Shown here one piece after another: positions 18,374 through 27,928 of a stretch of 64,000 nucleotides of DNA (position 1 is its first letter; every line of letters starts with the position of its first letter). Under the pieces are notes generated by a model. That model had not been told where the DNA came from. It did no database searches and saw only the letters and a list, made by a program, of their open reading frames with translations. Source of the DNA: Photobacterium indicum (GTDB lineage: Bacteria; Pseudomonadota; Gammaproteobacteria; Enterobacterales; Vibrionaceae); assembly GCF_003026215.1 (NCBI RefSeq), contig NZ_PYOC01000004.1, forward strand, positions 309,267 through 373,266. Reading direction: 5' to 3'. Position numbers and translations under genes: made by a program.

Positions 18374-18387
18374 GTGGACATGTCCAC
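18374..18387. repeat. 14-bp perfect palindrome before ybeX
   Basis: GTGGACATGTCCAC reads the same on both strands. It lies 37 bases before the ybeX start and could be an operator or an RNA hairpin. Confidence 0.6.
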
Positions 18388-18423
18388 TTAGCTGACATAC
18401 TAGCTATTTGCTGAAAGTAAATA

Positions 18424-19296
18424 ATGAACGAAGATAACCCCCAAAATTCTGAAGGTCCGAGTAGAAAGTCCTTCTTTGAACGTATCGGTCAATTGTTCCA
18501 AGGCGAACCACAGAACCGAGAAGAACTGGTTGAAGTTTTCCGTGATTCGGAAGAAAACGATCTGATTGACCACGACACCCGCGACATGCTCGAAGGTGTG
18601 ATGGAAATAGCAGAAATGCGAGTGCGTGACATTATGATCCCACGCTCTCAGATCATCACCATTGAACGTTCTCAGAAGTTAGAAGATCTTATTAATTTGA
18701 TCGTAGATGCACAGCACTCTCGCTATCCTGTTATCAGTGATGATAAGGATCATGTAGAAGGTATTTTACTGGCAAAAGATTTGCTACGTTACCTACTGCC
18801 TGATAGTGAGCCTTTCGACATGGATAAAGTTCTGCGTCCGGCCGTTGTTGTACCGGAAAGCAAGCGTGTCGATCGCCTATTGAAAGAGTTCCGTGAAGAA
18901 CGCTATCACATGGCAATTGTTGTCGATGAGTTTGGCGGCGTCTCTGGTGTTATCACCATCGAAGATATCTTGGAGCAAATCGTTGGCGAAATCGAAGATG
19001 AATTCGACGACGAAGAAGAACAAGAAATTCGTCAGTTAAGTAAACACACATACGCGGTAAAAGCACTGACTACTATCGATGATTTCAACGATATGTTCCA
19101 AACTACATACAGCGATGAAGAAGTCGATACTGTAGGTGGTCTGGTTATGACCAGCTTTGGTCACCTTCCCTCTCGAGGAGAAGTCGTTGAACTCGGTGGC
19201 TACTCATTTAAAGTGACTTCTGCCGATAATCGCCGTGTTATACAGTTACAAGTAACTGTACCTAACAAGGCCTATCAACCGACAATCACTTCTTAA
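18424..19296 (+). CDS. ybeX: CBS-domain transporter-associated protein YbeX/CorC
   Basis: This cytosolic CBS-pair protein of the CorC/HlyC family has been linked to magnesium/cobalt efflux and, in E. coli, to ribosome assembly. Two CBS motifs span about 70-195 ([13 protein letters not shown]... and [20 protein letters not shown]). A highly acidic stretch [14 protein letters not shown] follows, then the C-terminal CorC_HlyC domain to residue 290. It lacks the N-terminal membrane domain of CNNM transporters, as expected for this type. It ends two bases before lnt. Confidence 0.93.
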   Translation: MNEDNPQNSEGPSRKSFFERIGQLFQGEPQNREELVEVFRDSEENDLIDHDTRDMLEGVMEIAEMRVRDIMIPRSQIITIERSQKLEDLINLIVDAQHSRYPVISDDKDHVEGILLAKDLLRYLLPDSEPFDMDKVLRPAVVVPESKRVDRLLKEFREERYHMAIVVDEFGGVSGVITIEDILEQIVGEIEDEFDDEEEQEIRQLSKHTYAVKALTTIDDFNDMFQTTYSDEEVDTVGGLVMTSFGHLPSRGEVVELGGYSFKVTSADNRRVIQLQVTVPNKAYQPTITS

Positions 19297-19298
19297 TA

Positions 19299-20852
19299 AT
19301 GACCAAGAAATCATTCTTTTCGTTAGGACGGCTATTATTAGCCGTTCCAGCGGGCGCAATCGCGACTCTCTCCTTCGCTCCCTATAATTATTGGCTGTTA
19401 GCTCCAGTTTCAATTTCATTACTGTTATGGCTGTTACAAGAGCAAACAGTAAAGCGTTCTGGGTTAATTGGCTTTTTGTGGGGCTTAGGGCTCTTTGGCA
19501 CAGGTATTAGCTGGGTACACGTTAGTATTGATACTTTCGGTGGTATGCCCAAAATTGCCAGTGTCTTCTTAATGTCGTCACTGATCAGTTACCTCGCTTT
19601 ATACTCCGCCGCTTTTGGTGCGCTATTCAACCGTTTTAACCGTGGACGACCGTTTCATCAATTAATGCTCAGTGGCCCTGTTATTTGGTTACTGCTTGAT
19701 TGGATTAGAGGTTGGGCATTAACAGGCTTCCCTTGGCTATGGATGGGTTACGGTCAAATAGATAGCCCGCTCGCCTCATTAGCGCCTATCTTAGGCGTTG
19801 AAGGGATAACCCTGGCCCTAGTATTAATATCAGGCGCACTTGTCGCCTCCGTGGTTTACCGTAACTGGAAACCGCTGATGGTACCTGTGCTCATCATAAC
19901 ATTGACGTGGGCTGCAAGTACGGTGAGTTGGGTGGTTCCAGATCCAACGAAAAATCTCGATGTCGCCTTGATTCAAGGTAACGTTCCACAAGAGCTCAAG
20001 TGGCTGCCTAGTGAACGTTGGCCGACATTAATGAAGTACACTGATCTTACCCGTGAAAATTGGGATGCTGATATCATTGTGTGGCCTGAAGCGGCAATTC
20101 CAGCTTTAGAAGCACATCTTCCAACGTTCTTACAGAACCTAGACAGTGCTGCCCGCAATAACAACAGTACGGTTATTACGGGAGTGTTAGATCAAAAAGA
20201 AGATGGGCAATATTTCAATAATATTCTCACACTGGGTAAGAATGCATATGGACCTTATCAATACGATAAGGCAACTCGTTATAGCAAGCATCACTTATTA
20301 CCATTTGGTGAATTTGTACCATTTGGCGATTTATTGCGCCCTATCGCACCTTTGTTCAACTTACCGATGTCTTCGTTCAGTCGTGGTGATTTAGTTCAGC
20401 CGAATTTGGAAGCCAACGGCTACTCAATAGCACCCGCACTGTGTTACGAAGTCGCATTCAGTGAACAAGTTCGAAAAAATGTGAATATCGATACCGAGTT
20501 GCTACTGACCTTATCGAACGATGCATGGTTTGGCACATCCATTGGACCATTTCAGCATATGGAAATAGCTCAGATGCGTGCACTCGAACTCGGCAAACCG
20601 TTAATTCGCTCAACCAATACGGGAATCACTGCTGTCGTTGACCATACTGGTCAAATCATCAAGCAAATTCCACAATTTGAAACGGCAGTACTTCGGACAA
20701 CAATTACCCCCACTGATGGCTTAACGCCCTACACAACTTTGGGTAGCTGGCCATTGTATTTCTATTCATTATGGTCACTAACCTTATCGATGATATTAAT
20801 TCGACGCCGCTCTGGTCGTTTTAGAGATACAAGGCCGGTAGAAACTGAATAA
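19299..20852 (+). CDS. lnt: Apolipoprotein N-acyltransferase
   Basis: Lnt adds the third acyl chain to the N-terminal cysteine of lipoproteins in the inner membrane. The N-terminal half has several hydrophobic segments (to about 200). The nitrilase-like periplasmic domain follows, with the catalytic triad Glu264 (WPEAAIP), Lys330 (YSKHHLLPFGEF) and Cys382 (LCYEVAFSE). A final membrane segment lies near residue 490. At 517 residues it is typical. It completes the maturation of the lipoproteins encoded nearby (LolB, LptE, RlpA, BamC, MltD). Confidence 0.96.
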   Translation: MTKKSFFSLGRLLLAVPAGAIATLSFAPYNYWLLAPVSISLLLWLLQEQTVKRSGLIGFLWGLGLFGTGISWVHVSIDTFGGMPKIASVFLMSSLISYLALYSAAFGALFNRFNRGRPFHQLMLSGPVIWLLLDWIRGWALTGFPWLWMGYGQIDSPLASLAPILGVEGITLALVLISGALVASVVYRNWKPLMVPVLIITLTWAASTVSWVVPDPTKNLDVALIQGNVPQELKWLPSERWPTLMKYTDLTRENWDADIIVWPEAAIPALEAHLPTFLQNLDSAARNNNSTVITGVLDQKEDGQYFNNILTLGKNAYGPYQYDKATRYSKHHLLPFGEFVPFGDLLRPIAPLFNLPMSSFSRGDLVQPNLEANGYSIAPALCYEVAFSEQVRKNVNIDTELLLTLSNDAWFGTSIGPFQHMEIAQMRALELGKPLIRSTNTGITAVVDHTGQIIKQIPQFETAVLRTTITPTDGLTPYTTLGSWPLYFYSLWSLTLSMILIRRRSGRFRDTRPVETE

Positions 20853-20868
20853 AGGCTGAAAATGAATC

Positions 20869-20904
20869 AAAAAGGCGAAGATTAACTCTTCGCCTTTTTT
20901 TTCA
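20869..20904 (+). terminator. Terminator after lnt
   Basis: The stem AAAGGCGAAGA/TCTTCGCCTTT with a 5-base loop is followed by a long T run. It closes the miaB-lnt gene group. Confidence 0.92.
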
Positions 20905-20953
20905 TGTTGTTACTATAAATAACACTCTATTCATTTGCTAAAGGATAGCCTTG

Positions 20954-21631
20954 ATGAAAGCTATACAGCGCATCTTTGCCGTATTAAGTACACTAACTTT
21001 GCTATGTTTTGCTACCAGCTCCGCTGCTAAAGAAGATTATGAGACGCAAGCCGTCTTAAAGCAGTTCCAACAAGCGAAACAAACACAGCCATTTTTCTTC
21101 TCATCTTATGGCTACGCGGTTTTTCCATCGGTTGGTAAGGGTGGTTTTTGGGTAGGAGGTGCTTATGGTACAGGTAGTGTGTACCAAGACAATGTGATAA
21201 CAGGCTTCGCCAAGTTATACCAAGTCTCTTTTGGGTTACAGTTTGGCGGGCAGTCATACAGTGAAATAATCTTCTTCCAAGATAAACGTGCTTATGAACG
21301 CTTTATTGGCGGAAGTTTTGAATTAGATGCACAAGCATCTGCGGTTGCGCTAACAGAGGGCGCACAAGCAAAAGCGGGCACGGGTGGTGTTGGCGCTGGA
21401 GCAGGGGATAATTATGTCGATTCTAGCTATATTAATGGTGTAGCTGTCTTCACGAGCGCCAAAGGTGGCATGATGATTGAAGCCTCTATCGCTGGTCAGA
21501 AGTTTAGTTATGAAGCTCTGACACCGTTAACTGAACAGCAAGGTGTGACGGGTTTAGATACAAGTAAACCAACAGAACAACTTGATGATAGCTCGACTGT
21601 TATTATGGGCGACACGATCGAAAGGCCCTAG
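20954..21631 (+). CDS. Exported SYLF/YSC84-domain lipid-binding protein
   Basis: The N-terminal hydrophobic signal peptide (about 25 residues, ending near SSAAKED) indicates export to the periplasm. The remainder matches the SYLF/Ysc84 family, with SYGYAVFPSVGKGGFWVGGAYGTG and a long hydrophobic, Gly/Ala-rich stretch. SYLF domains bind phosphoinositides in eukaryotes; the bacterial role is unknown. I use the ATG at 20954 (225 residues); the codon before it, TTG, could also serve. The gene is alone between lnt and the converging ybeL homolog. Confidence 0.82.
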   Translation: MKAIQRIFAVLSTLTLLCFATSSAAKEDYETQAVLKQFQQAKQTQPFFFSSYGYAVFPSVGKGGFWVGGAYGTGSVYQDNVITGFAKLYQVSFGLQFGGQSYSEIIFFQDKRAYERFIGGSFELDAQASAVALTEGAQAKAGTGGVGAGAGDNYVDSSYINGVAVFTSAKGGMMIEASIAGQKFSYEALTPLTEQQGVTGLDTSKPTEQLDDSSTVIMGDTIERP

Positions 21632-21656
21632 TTATTCAATCGACAGTATGTAGAGT

Positions 21657-21692
21657 ACAAGACGGGGAAGCACTAAGCATTACCCGCCTTGT
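21657..21692 (+). terminator. Possible weak terminator after the SYLF gene
   Basis: ACAAGACGGG and CCCGCCTTGT pair with one mismatch around a long loop. Only a short T-containing tail follows, so efficiency is doubtful. Confidence 0.35.
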
Positions 21693-21734
21693 TCATTGGA
21701 TTTTCAGTTTGTAACATCAGGTTTATCACATGAC

Positions 21735-22217
21735 TCACGGCGTCAGTGACTGTCGAGTAAATTGATCGTGCCCGCACTGGGAGCATAATTCAATGCGCTT
21801 AGCATGACTGTATATTTCATGATGGCCGCACTTTTCGCATACTAGCTTACCCAACCCCACAATTTCACCGGCTTGATAAATACCTTGATGCTGAAGATCA
21901 TCCATCAGCTCATGCCATTCAATCTGCGTTTTATCCGTAATTTCAGCTAAACCGCTCCAAATTGATTCAGAAACAAGTTTATAAAATGGGCTTTCTGCGA
22001 AAGGTTCAGGGCTCTCTTCCACATTTTTTCCGAACTCTCTTAAATCTCGTTTTAAATAAGCCGAAATCAACGCCCATTCATCTTTTGTCATGTCGCTCGC
22101 AGCTTGACGATATTTCTCGGTTGTATCCACCCAATCTTTCAGTTCTTCAGGGCTGTGCCTCAAGGTTTCCGTGACCTTTTCAAGCAAGGCCTCATATTCC
22201 GCTTTTTGCTTAGCCAT
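21735..22217 (-). CDS. ybeL: Zinc-ribbon protein YbeL (DUF1451)
   Basis: A 160-residue protein of unknown function with a long, charged helical N-terminal part (about 1-115) and a C-terminal zinc ribbon built from Cys127/Cys130 (CEKC) and Cys145/Cys148 (CSQC). This matches E. coli YbeL, whose gene also neighbours leuS. It is transcribed away from leuS. No enzymatic motif is visible. Confidence 0.88.
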   Translation of the reverse strand: MAKQKAEYEALLEKVTETLRHSPEELKDWVDTTEKYRQAASDMTKDEWALISAYLKRDLREFGKNVEESPEPFAESPFYKLVSESIWSGLAEITDKTQIEWHELMDDLQHQGIYQAGEIVGLGKLVCEKCGHHEIYSHAKRIELCSQCGHDQFTRQSLTP

Positions 22218-22322
22218 AACTCATCTCCTTCCCAATCGCTATAATAGTAATTATTGGTCTAAAAACGTGTAAATTGCCTGTTCAAAGCAACAATAAATCC
22301 CCCGAATTGGTCTCAGCTATTG

Positions 22323-22351
22323 TTGACACCTTTACCTTTAGTTATTCTATG
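22323..22351 (+). promoter_or_regulatory. Candidate leuS promoter
   Basis: A perfect TTGACA (22323-22328) is followed after 17 bases by TCTATG, a weak -10. It lies 54 bases before the leuS start. Confidence 0.4.
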
Positions 22352-22404
22352 TCGATTATATAGACTGTGTTTGTACTCAACTCACAAATTCCTGGATGCC
22401 ATCG

Positions 22405-24981
22405 ATGCAAGAACAATATCGCCCGCAGGACATTGAACAAAAAGTTCAAGAACATTGGGACAACAACAAAACATTTGTTGTAAGTGAAGACCCTAATAAA
22501 GAAAAATTCTACTGTCTCTCCATGTTCCCGTACCCAAGTGGTCGTCTACACATGGGACACGTTCGTAACTACACCATCGGTGATGTTGTTTCTCGTTACC
22601 AACGCCTACAAGGCAAAAACGTAATGCAACCTATCGGTTGGGATGCGTTTGGTCTGCCTGCTGAAAATGCCGCTGTTAAAAATAAAACAGCGCCAGCGCC
22701 TTGGACATACGAAAACATCGAATACATGAAAAACCAGCTTAAGCTATTAGGCTTTGGTTATGATTGGAGCCGTGAGTTCGCTACATGTACTCCTGAGTAC
22801 TACCGTTGGGAACAAGAGTTCTTTACAAAACTGTACAACAAAGGCCTAGTTTATAAGAAAACCTCTTCTGTAAACTGGTGTCCAAACGACCAAACTGTTC
22901 TTGCAAATGAACAAGTTGAAGACGGTTGTTGCTGGCGTTGTGATACCCCTGTAGAACAAAAGAAAATTCCGCAGTGGTTCATTAAGATTACTGAATATGC
23001 ACAAGAGCTTCTGGATGATCTAGATAACCTTGATGGTTGGCCTGAAATGGTTAAAACCATGCAACGTAACTGGATTGGGCGCTCAGAGGGTGTTGAATTA
23101 TCTTTTGCTGTTAACGGCGAAGAAGCACCTTTAGAAGTGTATACCACGCGTCCAGATACGCTAATGGGTGTTACTTACGTTGGTATCGCTGCAGGTCACC
23201 CTCTTGCAGAGAAAGCCGCAGCAACAAACCCTGAGCTATTTGCGTTCACAGAAGAATGCCGTAATACCAAAGTTGCTGAAGCTGAATTGGCAACGATGGA
23301 AAAGAAAGGTATGGATACAGGCCTACGCGCTGTCCATCCACTTAACGGTCGTGAAGTGCCAATTTATGTCGCTAACTTCGTATTAATGGATTACGGCACA
23401 GGTGCGGTAATGGCGGTTCCTGCTCACGACCAACGTGATTACGAATTCGCGACTAAATACGGCCTAGACATCATTCCAGTAATCAAACCAGAAGACGGCT
23501 CTGAGCTGAACGTTTCTGAAGAAGCATACACAGAGAAAGGTGTACTGTTTGATTCTGGTGAATTTGATGGCCTTGCTTTCCAAGACGCATTTGATGCTAT
23601 CGCTGCGAAACTAGAAGCTGAAGGCAAAGGCAAGAAAACAGTTAACTTCCGTCTACGTGACTGGGGGGTATCTCGTCAACGCTACTGGGGGGCTCCAATC
23701 CCAATGGTAACAACTGAAGATGGTGAAGTTCACCCAGTTCCAGCTGACCAATTACCTGTAATTCTTCCTGAAGATGTGGTGATGGATGGTGTAACAAGCC
23801 CAATCAAAGCAGATAAAGAGTGGGCGAAAACAACCTTCAATGGCGAGCCAGCACTGCGTGAAACGGATACCTTTGATACCTTCATGGAATCATCTTGGTA
23901 TTACGCACGCTACTGTTCACCACAAGCTGATGATATTCTAGATCCTGAAAAAGCGAACTACTGGCTACCTGTAGACCAATACGTGGGTGGTATCGAGCAC
24001 GCATGTATGCACTTACTGTACTCTCGCTTCTTCCACAAACTATTGCGTGATGCAGGTTATGTAACATCAAACGAACCATTCAAGCAGCTTTTATGTCAAG
24101 GTATGGTACTTGCTGATGCATTCCACCACACTAATGAGAAAGGCACAAAAGAGTGGATCGCACCTACTGATGTCACTATTGAGCGTGATGCAAAAGGCCG
24201 TATCGAAAAAGCAATTGATGATCAAGGTCGTGAAGTTGAACACTCAGGCATGATCAAAATGTCTAAGTCTAAAAACAACGGTATTGACCCTCAAGAGATG
24301 GTTGATAAGTTTGGTGCAGATACGGTTCGTCTATTCATGATGTTTGCATCACCTGCAGACATGACACTTGAGTGGCAAGAATCTGGTGTTGAAGGGGCAA
24401 GCCGCTTCCTTAAACGTGTATGGAAATTAGTTCACGAGCACACAAACAAAGGAACAGTTGAAGCACTAGATGTAGCAGCTCTTTCTGGCAACCAAAAAGC
24501 CCTACGTCGTGATATTCATAAAACAATTGCAAAAGTAAGTGATGATATTGGCCGTCGCCAAACATTCAACACCGCAATTGCAGCAATTATGGAACTAATG
24601 AACAAGCTAAACAAAGCACCTCAAGAGTCAGCACAAGATCGTGCCCTTCTTGATGAAGCTTTAAAAGCGGTTGTTGCTATGCTTTACCCAATGACACCAC
24701 ATGCAAGTTTTGAAATGTGGGAAGCATTAGGTGAAACAGACATCGATACTGCAGCATGGCCAACTTTCGATGAGAAAGCGCTTGTTGAAGATGAAAAAAC
24801 GATTGTTGTTATGATCAACGGTAAGTTGCGTGCAAAACTGATCGTTGCGGCTGATGCAACAGAAGAGCAAGTTAAAGAACTTGGTCTAAAAGACGACAAC
24901 GCAATTAAGTTCCTAGATGGCCTAACAATCCGTAAAGTTATTTACGTACCAGGTAAGCTACTAAACATCGTTGCTAACTAG
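22405..24981 (+). CDS. leuS: Leucyl-tRNA synthetase
   Basis: LeuRS charges tRNA-Leu, including the 12 Leu-TAG tRNAs of this window. The protein aligns with E. coli LeuRS from MQEQYRP onward; starting at 22405 (858 residues) matches that N terminus, with GGA eight bases upstream, while ATG 22396 would add three residues. Class I signatures are HMGH (49-52, HIGH-type) and KMSKS (618-622). A CP1 editing domain contains [12 protein letters not shown] and [16 protein letters not shown]. Codon use is notable: 6 of about 17 leucines in the first 265 codons are CTA. Confidence 0.97.
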   Translation: MQEQYRPQDIEQKVQEHWDNNKTFVVSEDPNKEKFYCLSMFPYPSGRLHMGHVRNYTIGDVVSRYQRLQGKNVMQPIGWDAFGLPAENAAVKNKTAPAPWTYENIEYMKNQLKLLGFGYDWSREFATCTPEYYRWEQEFFTKLYNKGLVYKKTSSVNWCPNDQTVLANEQVEDGCCWRCDTPVEQKKIPQWFIKITEYAQELLDDLDNLDGWPEMVKTMQRNWIGRSEGVELSFAVNGEEAPLEVYTTRPDTLMGVTYVGIAAGHPLAEKAAATNPELFAFTEECRNTKVAEAELATMEKKGMDTGLRAVHPLNGREVPIYVANFVLMDYGTGAVMAVPAHDQRDYEFATKYGLDIIPVIKPEDGSELNVSEEAYTEKGVLFDSGEFDGLAFQDAFDAIAAKLEAEGKGKKTVNFRLRDWGVSRQRYWGAPIPMVTTEDGEVHPVPADQLPVILPEDVVMDGVTSPIKADKEWAKTTFNGEPALRETDTFDTFMESSWYYARYCSPQADDILDPEKANYWLPVDQYVGGIEHACMHLLYSRFFHKLLRDAGYVTSNEPFKQLLCQGMVLADAFHHTNEKGTKEWIAPTDVTIERDAKGRIEKAIDDQGREVEHSGMIKMSKSKNNGIDPQEMVDKFGADTVRLFMMFASPADMTLEWQESGVEGASRFLKRVWKLVHEHTNKGTVEALDVAALSGNQKALRRDIHKTIAKVSDDIGRRQTFNTAIAAIMELMNKLNKAPQESAQDRALLDEALKAVVAMLYPMTPHASFEMWEALGETDIDTAAWPTFDEKALVEDEKTIVVMINGKLRAKLIVAADATEEQVKELGLKDDNAIKFLDGLTIRKVIYVPGKLLNIVAN

Positions 24982-25027
24982 TTTTACTGCTAACCGTTTT
25001 TACAGCTAACAGTAGTAACTAAAAACA

Positions 25028-25065
25028 TAAGATACGATTTCCTGTTTAATGGAAATCGTATCTTA
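25028..25065 (+). repeat. 15-bp perfect hairpin downstream of leuS
   Basis: TAAGATACGATTTCC (25028-25042), an 8-base loop TGTTTAAT, and GGAAATCGTATCTTA (25051-25065). It is followed by TAATTTATC, not a T run. It shares a TTCC-N8-GGAA core with the hairpin at 41903-41936. Confidence 0.8.
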
Positions 25066-25164
25066 TAATTTATCGATTGAACCAAAAATAACGATCTTTG
25101 TCTTATTCAAGACCGTATTCACTTAATCGATTAGTTTTCACTAATTTTTCAAGGAGCTGACTGG

Positions 25165-25878
25165 GTGAAAGCTTTATTTTCTATCAAAAGTACCCTTCGT
25201 ACTTTGTGTGTTGCAGTGCTTGCCCTAGCCACTGCTTCTTGTGGTTTTCATCTTCGTGGTAACTATATGTTGCCTGATGATATCGCCAAACTATCGTTAA
25301 CCAGTTTTGACCAATACGGTAAATTAACCCGCTTAGTTGAATCCCAATTTAAGCTACATGGCATTGAATCTGTTCCCCCTGCAGCAACAGTACCTAACCT
25401 GCATTTAATTGGTGAATCAACGGGTGAACGTACTTTATCGTTATACCAAAATAGCCGTAAAGCCGAATACGAACTGACCTATACCGTTCAATACCGTATT
25501 GTTGTGCCAAACAAAAGCACTGAAACATACACCACAAAAGTCACGCGTAATTTCTTGGATAACCCGCTAACGGCATTGGCTAAATCTGTCGAACGCGATG
25601 AACTTGAAGATGTCATGCGTAAACAAGCCGCACAACAAATTATGCGTCAGCTCGCTCGCTTAACTGCTATCTTCAATAAAATTGAGGAGCAAGAGCTTGA
25701 AATTGAGCTAGACGAAATGATGAAGGGTGATACCGAAACCAACGCGATTAAGCCAAGCCAAAGTACAGTGACTACAGAAAAAGTAGACGATACTAATGCC
25801 GCAAATGCGCTATTCAATCAAAATTCATCATATAATACGGCGCCTAATAATACCGATATGAATACTAACGCGGAATGA
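25165..25878 (+). CDS. lptE: LPS-assembly lipoprotein LptE
   Basis: LptE plugs the LptD barrel and helps insert LPS into the outer leaflet of the outer membrane. The signal peptide ends at Cys26 (TASCGFHLRG), the usual LptE mature start. The core LptE fold runs to about residue 175. The protein is 237 residues against about 193 in E. coli; the extra C-terminal part is acidic then Asn/Thr-rich low complexity. The start codon is GTG after AAGGAGCTGACTGG. It overlaps holA by four bases, the same leuS-lptE-holA order as E. coli. Confidence 0.93.
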   Translation: MKALFSIKSTLRTLCVAVLALATASCGFHLRGNYMLPDDIAKLSLTSFDQYGKLTRLVESQFKLHGIESVPPAATVPNLHLIGESTGERTLSLYQNSRKAEYELTYTVQYRIVVPNKSTETYTTKVTRNFLDNPLTALAKSVERDELEDVMRKQAAQQIMRQLARLTAIFNKIEEQELEIELDEMMKGDTETNAIKPSQSTVTTEKVDDTNAANALFNQNSSYNTAPNNTDMNTNAE

Positions 25879-26906
25879 GAATTTACCCAGAACAACTGGC
25901 GCAGCAATTAAATAAAGGGCTGCGTCAGGCTTTCCTTCTTTTTGGTAATGAGCCATTAATTAAGCAAGAATGTGCCGACCAAATAAAGCAGTGTGCTCAA
26001 CAAGCAGGTTTTCATGAGCGCCATGCTTTTACGATCGATAATCAACTAGATTGGAATGAAGTATTAAATTGCTGCCAAGCGATGAGTTTATTCTCAGCAC
26101 AACAAGTTATTGAATTAGAAGTGCCAGAATCAGGTCTAAATGCAAACCATGCCAAAGCATTATTAGAAGTAATAAACCATCTTAATGATGATATTTTGTT
26201 GCTACTACAGGGCCCTCGCTTAAATAAAAAACAAGAAAGCGCCAAATGGTTTAAAGCCTTTGACAATATCAGCTTATATCTTCCTTGTAATACGCCTGAT
26301 ACTCGCCACTTGCCTCGATTTATTCAGGCTCGTTGCCAACAGCTTAAGCTGAAACCGGATCATGAATCTGTTGTGCTGCTGGCTCAATGGCACGAAGGAA
26401 ACTTACTCGCATTAGCCCAAAGTTTACAGAAGCTCACTCTTCTCTATCCAGATGGCGAGCTAACCGTACCTCGCTTGCAAGAATCATTAAGCCGTCATAA
26501 CCATTACACACCGTTTCAATTACTTGATGCCGTGTTAGCAGGTCAAGCAAAGCGTAGTCAACGTGTGCTAAGACAGTTACAGGGTGAAGGGATTGAAGCA
26601 ACAATTCTACTCCGAACATTGCAACGAGAACTAACCCAACTCTACAAAATGCAAGAGATGGGAATGAAAGGTACGCCTCTCAATAATATTTTTGAGCAGT
26701 ATCGTATCTGGCAAAGTCGACGCGAAGTGTATATCGGTGCATTACACCGTTTACCCTTAACGACGCTCATTCAATTACTACAACGCTTAAGCTTATTAGA
26801 AATTCAAGTGAAGACCGATTACGACAGTAATCCTTGGCCAGCACTGAGTGCTTTATGCGCTGAAATGTGTGGCGTTCATACCCACACCAAGCTCTCTGAT
26901 TTTTAA
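25875..26906 (+). CDS. holA: DNA polymerase III delta subunit
   Basis: The delta subunit opens the beta clamp within the clamp loader. It has an AAA+-like fold without a functional Walker A. The N-terminal LLFGNEPLIKQECADQIKQ segment, which follows the beta-binding region, and the later LLLLQGPRLNKKQE and ARCQQLKL motifs are typical. The length of 343 residues matches the family. The ATGA overlap with lptE indicates translational coupling. Confidence 0.94.
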   Translation: MRIYPEQLAQQLNKGLRQAFLLFGNEPLIKQECADQIKQCAQQAGFHERHAFTIDNQLDWNEVLNCCQAMSLFSAQQVIELEVPESGLNANHAKALLEVINHLNDDILLLLQGPRLNKKQESAKWFKAFDNISLYLPCNTPDTRHLPRFIQARCQQLKLKPDHESVVLLAQWHEGNLLALAQSLQKLTLLYPDGELTVPRLQESLSRHNHYTPFQLLDAVLAGQAKRSQRVLRQLQGEGIEATILLRTLQRELTQLYKMQEMGMKGTPLNNIFEQYRIWQSRREVYIGALHRLPLTTLIQLLQRLSLLEIQVKTDYDSNPWPALSALCAEMCGVHTHTKLSDF

Positions 26907-26941
26907 AATAGCCGTATAAAATATTACTTTTCGATTGAAGC

Positions 26942-26978
26942 TTAATCAAATGAAAGTGTAGTTGGTTGATTTGATTAA
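26942..26978 (+). repeat. 10-bp inverted repeat after holA
   Basis: TTAATCAAAT (26942-26951) and ATTTGATTAA (26969-26978) with a 17-base loop. It may be the 3' end structure of the leuS-lptE-holA mRNA. There is no T run. Confidence 0.55.
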
Positions 26979-27046
26979 CATTAAAGTAAATGAATTGAAA
27001 AAATCAATAAAGCGTTTGATGAGCTTGTAGCTAGGCGTGCAGAGCA

Positions 27047-27055
27047 TGGTATACT
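27047..27055 (+). promoter_or_regulatory. Extended -10 promoter before rsfS
   Basis: TGGTATACT is a good extended -10, followed by a GC-rich GCGCCG stretch, about 70 bases before rsfS. A -35 is not obvious. It would start the rsfS-rlmH-mrdAB-rlpA operon. Confidence 0.5.
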
Positions 27056-27127
27056 GCGCCGCTAAATTGTGATTCAGATCGACTCTGGCTCCAATAATTT
27101 CAAATTTACACTACCGAGGCGACTCAC

Positions 27128-27445
27128 TTGCAAACTCAAGAATTACACGATCTTATCGTTGACAAAGTTGACGATCTAAAAGCACAAGACATCGTAACTA
27201 TCGATGTACGTGGTAAATCAAGCATCACCGATTTCATGGTTGTATGTACTGGTACATCTAACCGTCACGTTGCATCTATTGCAGATCACGTAGACAAAGA
27301 AACCAAACTGATCGACTACCCTCCATTTGGTATTAGCGGTGCAGAAGAAGGCCGTTGGGTTATCGTAGATATGGGTAACGTTATGCTTCATATCATGCAA
27401 GAAGAAGCTCGTGGCGTATATCAGCTGGAGAAGCTTTGGGGCTAA
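27128..27445 (+). CDS. rsfS: Ribosomal silencing factor RsfS
   Basis: RsfS binds uL14 on the 50S subunit and blocks subunit joining when nutrients are scarce. The 105-residue protein has the family core DVRGKSSITDFMVVCTGTSNRHV and a C-terminal VMLHIMQEEARGVYQLEKLW. The start codon is TTG (MQTQELHDLIVDKVDDLK). It lies six bases before rlmH, the order conserved in E. coli (ybeB-ybeA). Confidence 0.95.
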   Translation: MQTQELHDLIVDKVDDLKAQDIVTIDVRGKSSITDFMVVCTGTSNRHVASIADHVDKETKLIDYPPFGISGAEEGRWVIVDMGNVMLHIMQEEARGVYQLEKLWG

Positions 27446-27451
27446 CAGATA

Positions 27452-27922
27452 ATGAAGCTTCAATTGATTGCTGTAGGCACTAAAATGCCTAAATGGGTTG
27501 AAGAAGGCTATAAAGAATATAGCCGTCGCTTCCCAAAAGATATGCCGTTAGAGCTAATTGAAATTCCTGCTGGTAAACGTGGAAAAAATGCTGACATCGC
27601 ACGCATCTTACAAAAAGAAGGTGAAGCAATGTTAGCTACGGTTGCTAAAGGTAACCGCATTGTGACGCTTGATATTCCAGGGAAACGCTGGGATACAGGA
27701 CAACTAGCTCAACAGCTGGATAGCTGGAAACTTGATGGTCGAGATGTATCGATTTTGATTGGCGGCCCAGAAGGGCTTTCTCCAGCATGTAAAGCTGCTG
27801 CAGAACAAAGCTGGTCATTATCTCCACTGACACTTCCCCACCCTTTGGTTCGTGTTGTGATGGCTGAAAGTTTGTACCGCGCGTGGAGTGTCACCGCAAA
27901 CCATCCATATCACAGGGAATAA
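27452..27922 (+). CDS. rlmH: 23S rRNA pseudouridine-1915 N3-methyltransferase
   Basis: RlmH is a small SPOUT methyltransferase that methylates pseudouridine 1915 in helix 69 of 23S rRNA. The C-terminal knot is recognisable from [23 protein letters not shown] and [16 protein letters not shown]. The length of 156 residues is the family norm. It ends at the base before the GTG preceding the mrdA start, so the operon is tightly packed. Confidence 0.96.
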   Translation: MKLQLIAVGTKMPKWVEEGYKEYSRRFPKDMPLELIEIPAGKRGKNADIARILQKEGEAMLATVAKGNRIVTLDIPGKRWDTGQLAQQLDSWKLDGRDVSILIGGPEGLSPACKAAAEQSWSLSPLTLPHPLVRVVMAESLYRAWSVTANHPYHRE

Positions 27923-27928
27923 GTGTCA

